19,187 nt of DNA from Podila epigama (lineage: Eukaryota > Mortierellomycota > Mortierellomycetes > Mortierellales > Mortierellaceae): assembly GCA_015679605.1 (NCBI GenBank), contig JAAAVE010000435.1, forward strand, positions 1-19,187, read 5' to 3'. Below, in pieces: positions 9,679 through 19,187 of this stretch. The position numbers and the translations under genes were made by a program. Numbering within the stretch: the stretch's first letter is position 1; every line of letters begins with the position of its first letter. Under the pieces are notes generated by a model, which saw only the letters and a program-made list of their open reading frames with translations, was not told where the DNA came from and did no database searches.

Positions 9679-9856
9679 GTTGTTGTGATTTTTTATTTTT
9701 CTTTTTTTTTTTTTGTTGTGTCTGTTATATTTTTTTTAACCATTTCATTCATTACACCTTTCAGTCATTGTCATTCATTCATCCATTCACTCACTCTTTG
9801 TGTCTCCCATTCCTCCTTCCTGTTGACAACGTAAAAGAGAGACCAAGAAAAAAAAG

Positions 9857-12800
9857 ATGGTGAAAAAGGTCATTGATTCGCGTATTCATACGCTCATCAA
9901 GAACAATGTGCAGACCAAACACCGAAGCTTCTTTGTCATCGTGGGAGACAAGGGCAAGGACCAGGTCGTCAACTTGCATTGGCTCTTGTCCCAGGCTCAG
10001 GTCACAGCTCGCCCCTCCGTCCTCTGGTGTTACAAAAAGGATCTCGGCTTCAGCTCCCATCGCAAGAAGCGCGAGGCCAAGATCAAGCGCGACGTCAAGA
10101 GAGGTGTCCGTGAGATCAACGAAGAGGACCCCTTCGAGCTCTTCATCTCTGTCACTAACATTCGCTACACATACTACAAGGAGACCCAAAAGATTCTCGG
10201 TAACACCTACGGCATGTGTGTCCTCCAGGATTTCGAGGCTCTCACCCCTAATCTCCTCGCCAGGACCATTGAAACTGTCGAAGGTGGTGGAGTCATTGTT
10301 CTCCTTCTCAAGAGCATGTCCTCACTCAAGCAGCTCTACACCATGACTATGGTATGTTCAAATCCATTCTTGTCGTCCTATATTCTATTTATCAATGTTT
10401 ATCGATCTATGCTTGATAGTCCTTGGCATTTATTAACTCCTTACTCTCCTCACTCTCCTCACTCGATCGATCCACCTTACCAATGAAAACAGGATGTTCA
10501 CTCGAGATACCGCACAGAATCACACGATGATGTCGTCGCTCGCTTTAACGAGCGCTTCATCCTTTCCCTCGGAAGCTGTCCATCGTGCTTGGTGGTGGAT
10601 GATGAGTTGAATGTGTTGCCAATCTCGCTCGGCAAGAATGTCAAGCCCTTGACGATCAAGACTGGAGATGAAGCGTTGACAGATGCACAAAAGGATTTGA
10701 TCAAAATCAAGGACAGTGTTCAGGACCAACAACCCATGGGCGCCCTTGTCGGCACCGCCAGGACAAAGGATCAGGCTATTGCAGTCATGAAGTTTATTGA
10801 GGCGATCGCCGAAAAGACCTTGCGCTCCACTGTCACCCTGACCGCCTCCCGTGGTCGTGGTAAATCGGCCGCACTCGGCATTGCCATGGCTTCGGCCGTC
10901 GCCTATGGATACTCCAACATTTTTGTCACATCGCCTAGCCCCGAAAACTTGAAGACACTCTTTGAGTTTGTTTTCAAGGGCTTTGATGCCCTTGGCTACG
11001 AGGAACACATGGATTACGATATTGTACAGTCGACCAACCCCGAGTTCAACAATGCCATCGTCCGTGTCAACGTTTTTAAGCGTGACCATCGCCAAACCAT
11101 CCAATATATCCAGCCCCAGGATGCACATACGCTCGGACAGGCCGAATTGGTCGTCATTGATGAGGCTGCTGCCATTCCCTTGCCCTTGGTCAAGGCCCTC
11201 TTGGGCCCTTACCTCGTCTTTATGGCCTCGACCATCAATGGATACGAAGGTACAGGTCGCTCTCTTTCTCTCAAGCTCATCCAGCAATTGCGTGAACAAT
11301 CCCGTGGTTTTGTCGGCAAGGAGGCCAATGCGGCCGAGATGGCCAAGAACAAGGCAACAGGTGTGGCAACAGGTGCAAGAACGTTGCGTGAGATTGAGCT
11401 CAAGGAACCTATTCGTTATGCACCCGAGGATCCTACTGAAAAGTGGTTGAACAAGCTTCTCTGTTTGGATGCAACTGTTGTTCAAAAGAACATCTCGGGA
11501 TGCCCACACCCCAACGAATGTCAGCTGTTCTATGTCAACCGTGACACACTGTTTTCTTACCACCCCGTATCGGAGACATTCTTGCAGCGCATGATGGCAT
11601 TGTATGTGGCGAGTCATTACAAGAACACCCCCAACGATCTGCAATTGCTCAGTGACGCACCCTCGCACCATCTGTTTGTCCTCCTCCCACCTGTGAAGGA
11701 AGGAGACAACTCGTTGCCAGACCCACTCTGTGTGTTGCAGGTCTGTCTGGAGGGAGAGATTTCCAAGCAGACAGTCTTGAACAGCTTGAGCCGCGGTGTG
11801 CGTGCCTCGGGTGACTTGATTCCATGGTTGATCTCGCAGCAGTTCCAGGATGATGATTTCGCGTCCTTGTCGGGAGCACGTGTTGTGCGCATTGCGACAC
11901 ATCCAGATTATACAAAGATGGGTTATGGATCGCGTGCACTCGAGTTGTTGTCACAGTTTTATGAGGGCGAGTTTTCCATGTTGTCAGAGAACGATGACGA
12001 GGATGAAAAGCCCGAATATAGCATGGCGCGTGTGGACGACAGTGAATTGGAAGGTGCCACTCTGATGACCGATGAGATCAAGGTCCGTGACCCCAAGAAG
12101 ATGCCTCCCCTTCTTCTCAAGTTGAGCGAGAAGAAGGCCGAGAAGTTGCACTGGCTCGGTGTTTCGTTTGGATTGACTGGACCCCTTCACAAGTATGTTT
12201 TTTTTTTCCTTCTGTCATGGAATGTCCTAATGTTCTTCTCCCTGTTCTGCCACCCTCCATGATTTTTCACGTTACTCATGACGCATATTCTTTCATATAT
12301 ATATGAGCTAGGTTCTGGAAGAGAGCTGGATATGTCCCTGTGTACCTTCGTCAGACCCAGAACGATCTCACTGGAGAACATACCTGTGTGATGCTGAGAA
12401 CACTTCAATCGTCTCGTGTACAGACCCAATGTGATCCCATGTGGCTTTCTGCATTCTCAAAGGATTTCCACCATCGTTTCCAGAATCTTCTTTCATTCCA
12501 GTTCCGATCCTTCCCTTCAGTGCTCGCGCTTTCGATCTTGGAGTCGACACAAGCTGGTCAGCAAGACAAGAAGAATGGTCTGGAAGAGGAGGCAGAGGAG
12601 GACGACAAGAAGAAGAAGAAGGAGAAGGAGATAGAGGCAATAACAACGACTATGGCAGTAGTGAAGCGTTTGCGGGAGGGTCATGTGTCGCGCGAGTTGG
12701 TAGACACATTGTTCTCGGCCTATGATTTGAAGCGTCTCGAGTCGTATGCAAACCAAATGTTGGATTACCATGTGATTCTGGACTTGGTGCCTAGCATTGC

Positions 12801-13440
12801 TAGCATTTGGTTTGATGGCAAGGTAGATGATTTCAAGTTGACCGGTATTCAAGCCACAATGCTCTTGGCCTTGGGATTGCAACGCAAGACAATTGATGAT
12901 GTCGAGAAGGAGTTGTCCCTGTCAGCATCTCAGCTCTTGGCTTTCTTCATCAAGATGATCCGCAAGTTCTCAACCACATTTAACGAGGCGCGTACACGTG
13001 GATACTCTGAAGAAATTGCTTCCTCTTCTTCTGCAGGCTCAAAGGCATCAACGACAACAGTGGCCAAGAAGGAAAACAAGATGAAGCGGGATGTCACCAA
13101 GGAAGACCAATGGGACCCGAACACTGACAATTTGGATGATGAGCTTGGTAGAGAAGGCAAGGAGCGTTTGCGCGAGTTGCAGAGGGCGTCCTTGGGTGAT
13201 GTTGAAAAGCTGTACTCGATTGCCAATGATAGTTCTGTGGATTGGACCATGGCCGAGGCGCAGGTCGGGAAGAAGGGTAACTCGACTGTGGTGTCTGTCA
13301 AGAACCCCGAGTCATCCAAGAAGAGGAATCTGGTTGCTGGTGGTACTGCCAAGGATCTCATGGAGAAGGAGGCCAAGGAGTTCCAGCGTGGCAAGGCTTC
13401 AAGACGTGGCGATAACAAGGCCAAGAAGCGTAAACTGTAG
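9857..13440 (+). CDS. KRE33: RNA cytidine acetyltransferase (Kre33 / NAT10 / TmcA family), three exons
   Basis: Nucleolar enzyme that uses ATP and acetyl-CoA to make N4-acetylcytidine in 18S rRNA and, with an adaptor, in tRNA; needed for small-subunit biogenesis. Exons 9857-10351, 10493-12192 and 12312-13440 join in phase to give 1107 residues (yeast about 1056, human about 1025). The N-terminal domain opens with MVKKVIDSRIHTLIKNNVQ and RSFFVIVGDKGKDQ. The RecA-like ATPase has Walker A GRGKSA (from residue 286) and VVIDEAAAIPLP (Asp388, Glu389). The GNAT acetyl-CoA motif is RIATHPDYTKMGYGSRAL (from about 632). The C-terminal tRNA-binding region includes AYDLKRLESYANQMLDYHVI. A Lys/Glu-rich insertion lies near residues 815-843. 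The tail is Lys/Arg-rich (KAKKRKL), a likely nucleolar signal. The start context AAAAGATGG is good and matches the family N-terminus. Confidence 0.98.
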
Positions 13441-13773
13441 TTTTGTTATTCTTTTTACTTTTCTGTCCTTTCTTGTTATTCCATCTACTATTATTTTTGT
13501 TTTTGTTTTTCCAACGACAAAAACGCATTTTGCACTCTCATACATACACAGTCTCAAAAGCATAATCAGCACATTACTCAAATTCGAAGCATTTTTTACA
13601 TTATCTACAATATTCAAGTTCACTTTGTAACTTTTCTTTTTTTTTTTTCTGTATTAACTTTCGGTGGACTTTTTCGTGGGGTCAGTGGGGCGTAGGGGAA
13701 CAAGAGGGGGAGAAAAACAATCAATGGAAAATAGACAAGGCGGACATCTTTTTTTAATATAATCGAACCACGA
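13441..13773. other. Convergent intergenic region between KRE33 and TAF5
   Basis: 333 bases holding the 3' UTRs of both genes. It is T-rich after the KRE33 stop. On the - strand an ATTAAA lies within 20 bases after the TAF5 stop, a weak candidate poly(A) signal. No RNA gene or repeat element was seen. Confidence 0.7.
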
Positions 13774-16700
13774 TCACCCTGCAAAGGCACCGATAGCAAG
13801 GCACAAGTTTCGCTTTGTGAATTGGACCTTGTAAATGGGCGTCCGCTTTGTTGGGAAGGCCGCGAGATGATCTTCAGATTCATATACCCCGTGTCCAGCT
13901 GTTTGTGCCTTCTTTGTCAATCTCTCAATCGCCTGTTGGTGTGTAGATGCTGTTGTTGTTGTTGTTGTTGCTCCTGCTATTGACGATGGTGGTGTCGTTG
14001 TGGCCACAGGTGATCCACTTCCTACTCCTGCTCCTGCTACCAAAGATCCGTTTGCATGTAAACTATGGTCTTGAAGAATCCTATGCGTTCCAACTGCGCC
14101 AGGCTGGCCTGCAATGGCTTCCTTTTTCACATCCCATGCTCGAACTGTATAATCAGCACTTCCTGAAACCAGGACTGTACCATCCTGACTAAAGTCAAGA
14201 GAATAGATGACACCTTGATGTCCCGTCATCTTCTTCATACGCTTGCCAGATCCAAGATCCCATAATTGAATCGAGCGGTCCTCGCCGGCCGAGGCCATCA
14301 TCCGTCCATCGGGAGAAACGGCCAGAGCTTGGATCGCACCCGTGTGGCCGGTAAAGACACGGACACAGGAACCCCGTTGAACATCCCACAGACGCGCAGA
14401 CTTGTCACTCGAACCTGTGACAATGTACTTTGAGTTTGGGTGGAACTTGACAACGTCCACGTCCGACAGATGGCCTGCAAAAATACGAAGTGGGTAAATA
14501 TGATCACAGCTCCAGAGGCGTGCTGTCCGGTCGTGCGATGCTGTGGCGAAATAAAAACCGTGAGGACCAAAATCAACGTCCCAAACTGGGTAATTGTGGC
14601 CCTTGTAAGCAACCAAATTCGTCAACGTATCCGTGCTCCAAAGTCGCGCTATTGTTGTTGTTGTTATTGTTATTGTTTGATATCGCATACACATGTTAGC
14701 ACCACATACAAATCAATCAAACAACCATCCTTGAAAAAAGTATCCCAATGTGTTTCTTGGGTCTTACCTGTCTTGTCCTCAGAACAAGAGATAAGATACT
14801 TGTTATCGGGACTAAAACTCGTGCCAAAGACCGGACCTGCATGTCCAATCAACTTTCTTGATTCAGTACCGTGCTCTTCTCGGATCCGCTCCAAGTCATC
14901 AGAGTCATGGATCGTCGCCGGCTTGAATGTACTGTTGAATCCTCGAAGCTTCTTGCCCTTCAGACTCCACAGACGGACATACGATTCTGAAAATCCTGCC
15001 GCCATGAGTGTTGCATCCTCAGAGACCGCGACACAGTTGATGCCGCCATGTGTGTTATGGAATGTGTAGGCACATATCGATGGCAGACTCGATGGACCGA
15101 GTGCAACCCTTTTCCTGGACTCTCGAAGAGCTTCAATCTCGGCCTGAATATCACTTCCCTTGCTATATATTGTAATATTATTTCGAGGATATATACATTG
15201 GACAAAAAGTCAAGACTCAAAAGAAAGAAAAACTCGTGTGAAGGAACAAACAGCTATTGAAAAAAAAATACCTTGTCATGAAATCTTACAATGGTGGCAT
15301 TGGAACATCGTCCCTGGACGGCGCATCGGTACCTGCTTCTGTCTTGACACTCTTATATTCTTCCAATAATGATCCTGGCATGGGTGTATCGCCATTCGGC
15401 ATCTGTATGGATGTAGAGATGTAGATTGAGAATTGTGTCGATGACACACCGATGGTAGCCCAAAAAAGGAGGAAAAAAAAGACAGCACACATGCTTGCGA
15501 AAGAAAAGATATGACATACGTTTTCTGAATTGGTTGCAGCACTCTCTTCTTCTCTGAGGGTCTGTTCGACCTGTTCCCGTAATCCTGCATCGATTGGCAT
15601 TTGGCCTAGTGTCACGGGTTGTTGGTTGAAAGTGGACAGCTGATGGGTGCCATGTCCAGCAATGCCGATAAAGTCTTCAGTGTCCCTGCTTTGGGTACCC
15701 ACTATTTACACAAATGAAAAAAATGGAGAATATCTGTCATGTCTTAGTATGCATGTATTTCATTCCAGCGAGTTCTTAATATTCGTTTTGTCTGCCCACT
15801 GGGTCTTGCTGCCCATTGGGTATCACGTCTTATAAAATCCCTTGACAAAAGATGAAATAAAACGATGAAAGAAAAAAAAAACACTCGAAAAGAAATAATA
15901 AACTTATGAACTTGCCTTGGATTTTAAGGTGTTGGTTCACAACTCTGAGCAAGACATTAAACTTGTTATCCTGCAAGAACGAAATCAGAAGCTCAAACGA
16001 GACGGGCGCCATCCTCAGGTAGTATTTGTTTGTCTTATAGAGTTGCGCCAGTTCATTTTCCTTGACATGTTGAGCGTCCGTGATAGTAGCGAGGCGAATG
16101 AGGTCAGTCGAATGCATCTCCAAATGATCTGACCGGTAGCTTTCCATAAACTTTTTGGCTAATTGAGAATACAGTGAATAAAATAAATGGCGTGGGCAAT
16201 GTTGTATGTGAGTGAGTGAATTACCGCATGCATAGATAAGATGGATGCTAAGCAAGCAAACCAGAGCAAATATGTCAAATGACAAACAGGTAATGCAAAT
16301 AACAATTCCGACTCTCTCTCTCACTCTTACCTTGATCTTTCAATCCTCGTCCGACAAGAATCAAGTAACTGTGAACAAAGAGTGGGTACAAAACTGCCAT
16401 CAACTCGGGCTAATGACAAGAAAGAAAAAGAAAAACAAATCGATTCGTGTTAAAGAAGTCGCGTGGTTAACAAATACGCTCAAAAAAACAGAGGTGAAAT
16501 CCTGCTACATGTATAGTAAAAAAAAGATGATGACATGATGCACGAAGGTTTACCTTGTACAGATCCAACGAGTTTTCGACCCAACGCCGCAAGGATGAAT
16601 AGGCCTCATCGTAGGCATCTGGATTCGCTAAATCTGTTTTATCGTGTGGCATCATGCCAGGGGCGCCTCCAGTGCCAGTGCCGCCGTTTTCGAGAGAGTT

Positions 16701-17036
16701 ATTGAAGGATGCCTCGAGTTCTTCGATGGTCATGAGGTTCGCCTCCCGTTTGAGAACATATTCGGCCTGCTTATAACCCTTTTGATTGAGATAGTTGAGG
16801 ACGATCCGGTCTACTTCCTGAGGTGTCTGAGGTGTAGCAACTGGCGCTGAAGATGCCGGTGCTGATGATGACGATGACGTCGTAGTAGTGGTGGTAGTGG
16901 TGGTAGTGGCCGAGGAAGACTGCGCAGTTGAAGAAGAAGCTGGAGCAGTCTGAGATGTCGATGTCTGTTGAGATGGAGTGGTGGACCCTGCACCAGTGTT
17001 GGATCCTCCCGTGGTGCCATCAGTCGTGTCCGCCAT
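13774..17036 (-). CDS. TAF5: TFIID subunit TAF5 (LisH, NTD2 and six WD40 repeats), seven exons
   Basis: Scaffold subunit of the RNA polymerase II factor TFIID; in many fungi it is also shared with SAGA. Exons on the - strand: 17036-16554, 16409-16331, 16158-15916, 15701-15520, 15402-15290, 15162-14768, 14648-13774. They join in phase to give 789 residues, near human (800) and yeast (798). A Thr/Ser-rich leader (1-70) precedes a LisH-like helix pair (73-100, IVLNYLNQKGYKQAEYVLK). The NTD2 domain (about 142-275) contains AVLYPLFVHSYLILVGRGLK. Six WD40 repeats span about 392-673, with GH..WD-type cores such as GHAGPVFGTSFSPDNKYLIS and DKSARLWDV. After a Gly/Thr-rich insertion, the C-terminus keeps the TAF5 block YKVQFTKRNLCLAIGAF. 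Intron 3 has a GC donor. ATG 17036 is in frame with the LisH region. Confidence 0.97.
15702..15915 (-). other. TAF5 intron 3, GC-AG type
   Basis: Exon 3 ends CAAG and is followed by GCAAGT, an exact GC-AG donor consensus; the acceptor is AAATAG. Joining gives Gln, then Val (G plus TG), then GTQSRD, in frame. The nearby GT (GGCAA|GT) would shift the frame into an early stop, so the GC donor is required. Confidence 0.85.
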
Positions 17037-17576
17037 GTCGTATTAAAAAAAATAGTTTCCTTTCTATGCGTGGTTCCCTGTTTGTCTATTTTTTTTCTTT
17101 GTGCTATATTATCCTTGATGAATCCTTGTTGATCCTCAAGTTGTTGATCCCGCGTTGATTTCTGTGTTGTCCTGACAAAAAAAAAGGAGGGATGAATGGC
17201 AAATCCATGCGAGTGAGCGTTTGACAGGGCATGTCCTGTCTTGTCGCTTGGTCATGTGACTTGATGCAAAGCCACATCGATTCGATTCGATCAGGCGTGC
17301 ACAGCGGGAAAAAAGGTGAAAAGGGAGGAGGGAGAGAGACGAATGCATTGTAAACGAGAAGACCCATCCATAACACATCTTTTTTTTTTTTTCCAACACA
17401 TTACATCAGCTTCACCTTCGCAACGAGTGCAACTACAATTCAACAGCAAAGCATTTTACCCGGAAAACGGAAAGAGAAAGCAGAAACAATTTGCCAATAT
17501 CTCTTACGACATATATATATCGTTCAACTTTTTATCAACAGAGTAACACGGCATCACGATATTACAGAGACACATC
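17037..17576. promoter_or_regulatory. Divergent promoter region between TAF5 and the SIW14-like gene
   Basis: 540 bases with both genes pointing away. It holds T/A homopolymers near 17043-17099 and 17378-17393, the E-box-like GTCATGTGAC at 17251-17260, three overlapping TCGAT-type units at 17276-17292, and an ATATATAT run near 17510 before the SIW14-like start. No open frame with family resemblance was found. Confidence 0.6.
17251..17260. promoter_or_regulatory. E-box-like site GTCATGTGAC
   Basis: A near-palindromic GTCAYRTGAC site that matches, on the opposite strand, nine of ten bases of the site upstream of KRE33. Position in a divergent promoter fits a regulatory role; no binding data are visible. 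Confidence 0.3.
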
Positions 17577-19098
17577 ATGGACACTGGAACCCTTGTCTTT
17601 GGCATAGAGGACACTCATTTTCCTCGGGCAATGCGGAATGAGCAAGGCACTATGGATATCTTGACTTCAACGCCAGAGTCACTTTCAAGAGTGACAAGAC
17701 AAGGACCAGGATCGAGTCGACAGGGCACAGCAACTACCGCCGTAACCAGCACCATTGACATTGACATTGTCACTGCCGGTCATGGCCTATCGACTCGTCT
17801 CGAGGATCAAATGATATATAAGACAAAGGATGAGAAAGAACAAGTACCACGGGACACTGCAGATGTGGAACTTGCATCGGGAGAGTCCAACCCTGGGAAG
17901 AGTGAGTCAAAGGAAAGTGAGTCTTCTCAAGAAGGTAACGAATTCAATGGAGGATTGATTGCTTTTTTCTACGCCAAAGACAAATACAAATACGCCCAAA
18001 AAAAAGGAGAGGGAAGAGTAAGAGTCCAAGTCTTTGACACGCCCAACTGTTGCACAAAAACACGCCTACTCACGCGCTCGAACGACTCACATTTCGTGCA
18101 CACTCAATTGCACATTTCAATCCATCTCTAGGGTCGCCTGAGCATGGACTACAGAAACGTGAGCAAGAGCCTTCAAAGGAGAAAAATAGCACAGACAAAA
18201 CAGGCCAAGGTCAGAGCCTGAATCAAGGAGTAATAGATGGGCAAGAGGACAGGGCTCAAGATGAACAATCACTACCTCTACCACAACAACAACATCAACA
18301 GCAGCAACAGCAGCAACCATTACCATTGTCATCACACGCATCCCCAAAGATAACAGAGGAGGAGCTCGGTCGCCTGAGCAAAGTGCAATCGATTGGTGCG
18401 GGCGAGAACCAACACCATGCCTCGGAAGGTGCACATGGCTTGTCTTTGGCCTCGGGTTTGCAGATTCAAAGCCCATTGTCGGATCCAGGCCTCGGCTCAA
18501 GTTTACCCAATCACGCCAGTACAAATACAGGGCCAGAATTGGTTCCTGCCGCCATTGCCACTACTTTTACCACCAACCAGCATTTGCCTCTTACCACGAA
18601 ATCGACCCTTCAATCCACATCTTCAACACTCGAGAACAACACCGTCATCGTGTCACCCTCGTCTACTACTACTACTACACATTCCCAGCCTCTGTCAACT
18701 CTTGGCCCATCTGACACCATGCCAACAGCCCTCACAATTGCATCCAATTCAGGTACAGCGTCCTCATTAGCGACCACACTCTCATCCTCCACACCTCAAC
18801 GGGGTCACTCACCGAGCGGCCAAGACAATAACAGCCATCCCAGCGGTAGCAACAACAATAACAACAATAACAACAACAACAATCAGCCTCCTACGACAAC
18901 ACCAACGACAGTCTCAATACCACGACATATCAATATGGACACCATGGACATCAATGCTGGTCGGGAATCCTCCTCCTACCCAGAAGACTTGTGTCCGCCA
19001 GACAACTTTAACATGGTGTCGACCTGGATTTATCGGAGTAGTTTCCCAAAAAAGAAGAATTTTTCGTTCTTGAAGAAACTGGGGCTCAAGAGTATTCT
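17577..19098 (+). CDS. SIW14: SIW14-like (PFA-DSP) phosphatase, 5' part only, runs off the right edge
   Basis: Siw14-type proteins are Cys-based phosphatases that cleave the 5-beta-phosphate of inositol pyrophosphates. Exon 1 is 17577-17934 and exon 2 is 18132-19098, joined in phase (G plus GG makes Gly). Exon 2 ends at donor CT|GTAAGTG, and the next intron leaves the window. The 441 visible residues are mostly a polar leader: Glu/Lys/Ser-rich to about 120, poly-Gln near 171-182, long Thr/Ser stretches, and poly-Asn near 359-370. Only the last 35 residues (from 408) show the family: CPPDNFNMVSTWIYRSSFPK then NFSFLKKLGLKSIL, the usual PP-NF-V--IYRS-FP opening. The HCX5R catalytic loop would lie beyond the window, so activity cannot be judged. 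Yeast Siw14 is about 281 residues, so this leader is unusually long. Other Oca-family paralogs are possible. Confidence 0.85.
17935..18131 (+). other. Intron 1 of the SIW14-like gene, open until its last codon
   Basis: Donor GAAG|GTAACG and acceptor CATCTCTAG. The exon 1 frame stays open through all 197 bases and ends exactly on the TAG of the acceptor. Splicing joins exon 1 to the frame that carries the phosphatase motif. Retention would give a 184-residue polar protein. Confidence 0.7.
18848..18885 (+). repeat. (AAC/AAT)n tract encoding poly-Asn
   Basis: A run of AAC and AAT codons encodes about eleven Asn, inside the polar leader of the SIW14-like protein. A CAA/CAG tract encoding poly-Gln lies upstream at about 18282-18316. 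Confidence 0.9.
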
Positions 19099-19152
19099 GT
19101 AAGTGTTTCTTTTTTTTTCTCCTCCTCCTTTGGTCACAATCCCAATGGTATT

Positions 19153-19153
19153 T

Positions 19154-19187
<34 letters not shown>
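19153..19187 (+). repeat. (TTG)n trinucleotide microsatellite at the right edge
   Basis: About eleven perfect TTG units reach the end of the window, inside intron 2 of the SIW14-like gene. Full length is unknown. Confidence 0.95.

Larger units (their letters stand above)
6166..9856. other. 3.7 kb divergent intergenic region without a supportable gene
   Basis: This separates the starts of the minus-strand low-complexity gene and KRE33, so it should hold both promoters and 5' UTRs. Open frames exist on both strands, but they are built from simple repeats or begin at non-ATG codons, and none resembles a known protein. Contents: CA/GT-rich sequence at 6180-6900, purine-rich DNA at 7009-7180, a short inverted repeat near 7464, hexamer repeats near 7995-8060, an (ATC)n run near 8255-8275, many A and T homopolymers from 8340 on, and CATT-rich sequence just before KRE33. 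An AATAAA at about 8607 could end a + transcript, but no gene body supports it. No tRNA or other structured RNA was recognised. Confidence 0.75.

Noticed and set aside
10520-11902. 460-codon open frame on the minus strand opposite KRE33
   Set aside because: It lies fully opposite the conserved ATPase and GNAT exons of KRE33. Its translation matches no family I know and is best explained by codon bias on the coding strand.

Overview
The window is nuclear DNA of a fungus. It holds spliced housekeeping genes on both strands. Introns run from about 100 to 300 nt with GT..AG ends and one GC..AG. Low-complexity repeats are abundant inside and between genes. The protein set (GPI10, KRE33/NAT10, TAF5, SIW14 family) and the many simple repeats suggest an early-diverging lineage such as Mucoromycota/Mortierellomycota. 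That placement is inference; no marker gene here settles it.

Layout, left to right. (1) An (ATTC)n microsatellite at the left edge leads into a six-exon GPI10/PIG-B gene on + (150-2496). (2) Convergent to it lies a two-exon gene on - (6165 down to 2757), encoding a 1034-residue, largely disordered protein with poly-Gln, Gln-Met and Gly-Met repeats. I do not recognise this protein. (3) A 3.7 kb stretch (6166-9856) has no gene I can support. It is rich in (GT)n, a 65-nt pure-purine tract, hexanucleotide repeats and homopolymers, and separates two divergent genes. (4) A three-exon KRE33/NAT10 RNA cytidine acetyltransferase on + (9857-13440). (5) Convergent to it, a seven-exon TAF5 gene on - (17036 down to 13774), including a GC-AG intron. 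(6) Divergent from TAF5, the first two exons of a SIW14-like (PFA-DSP) phosphatase on + (17577 to the right edge), cut before its catalytic loop.

The genes do not form one pathway. They serve GPI-anchor assembly in the ER, rRNA/tRNA acetylation with ribosome biogenesis, RNA polymerase II initiation, and inositol pyrophosphate turnover. All splice junctions were derived by hand from consensus sites and phase, and for conserved genes also from continuity of family sequence. Every junction listed keeps the frame. No tRNA, rRNA, transposon or CRISPR was found, and nothing here looks like a new multi-gene system. The most novel element is the repeat-built protein on the minus strand.
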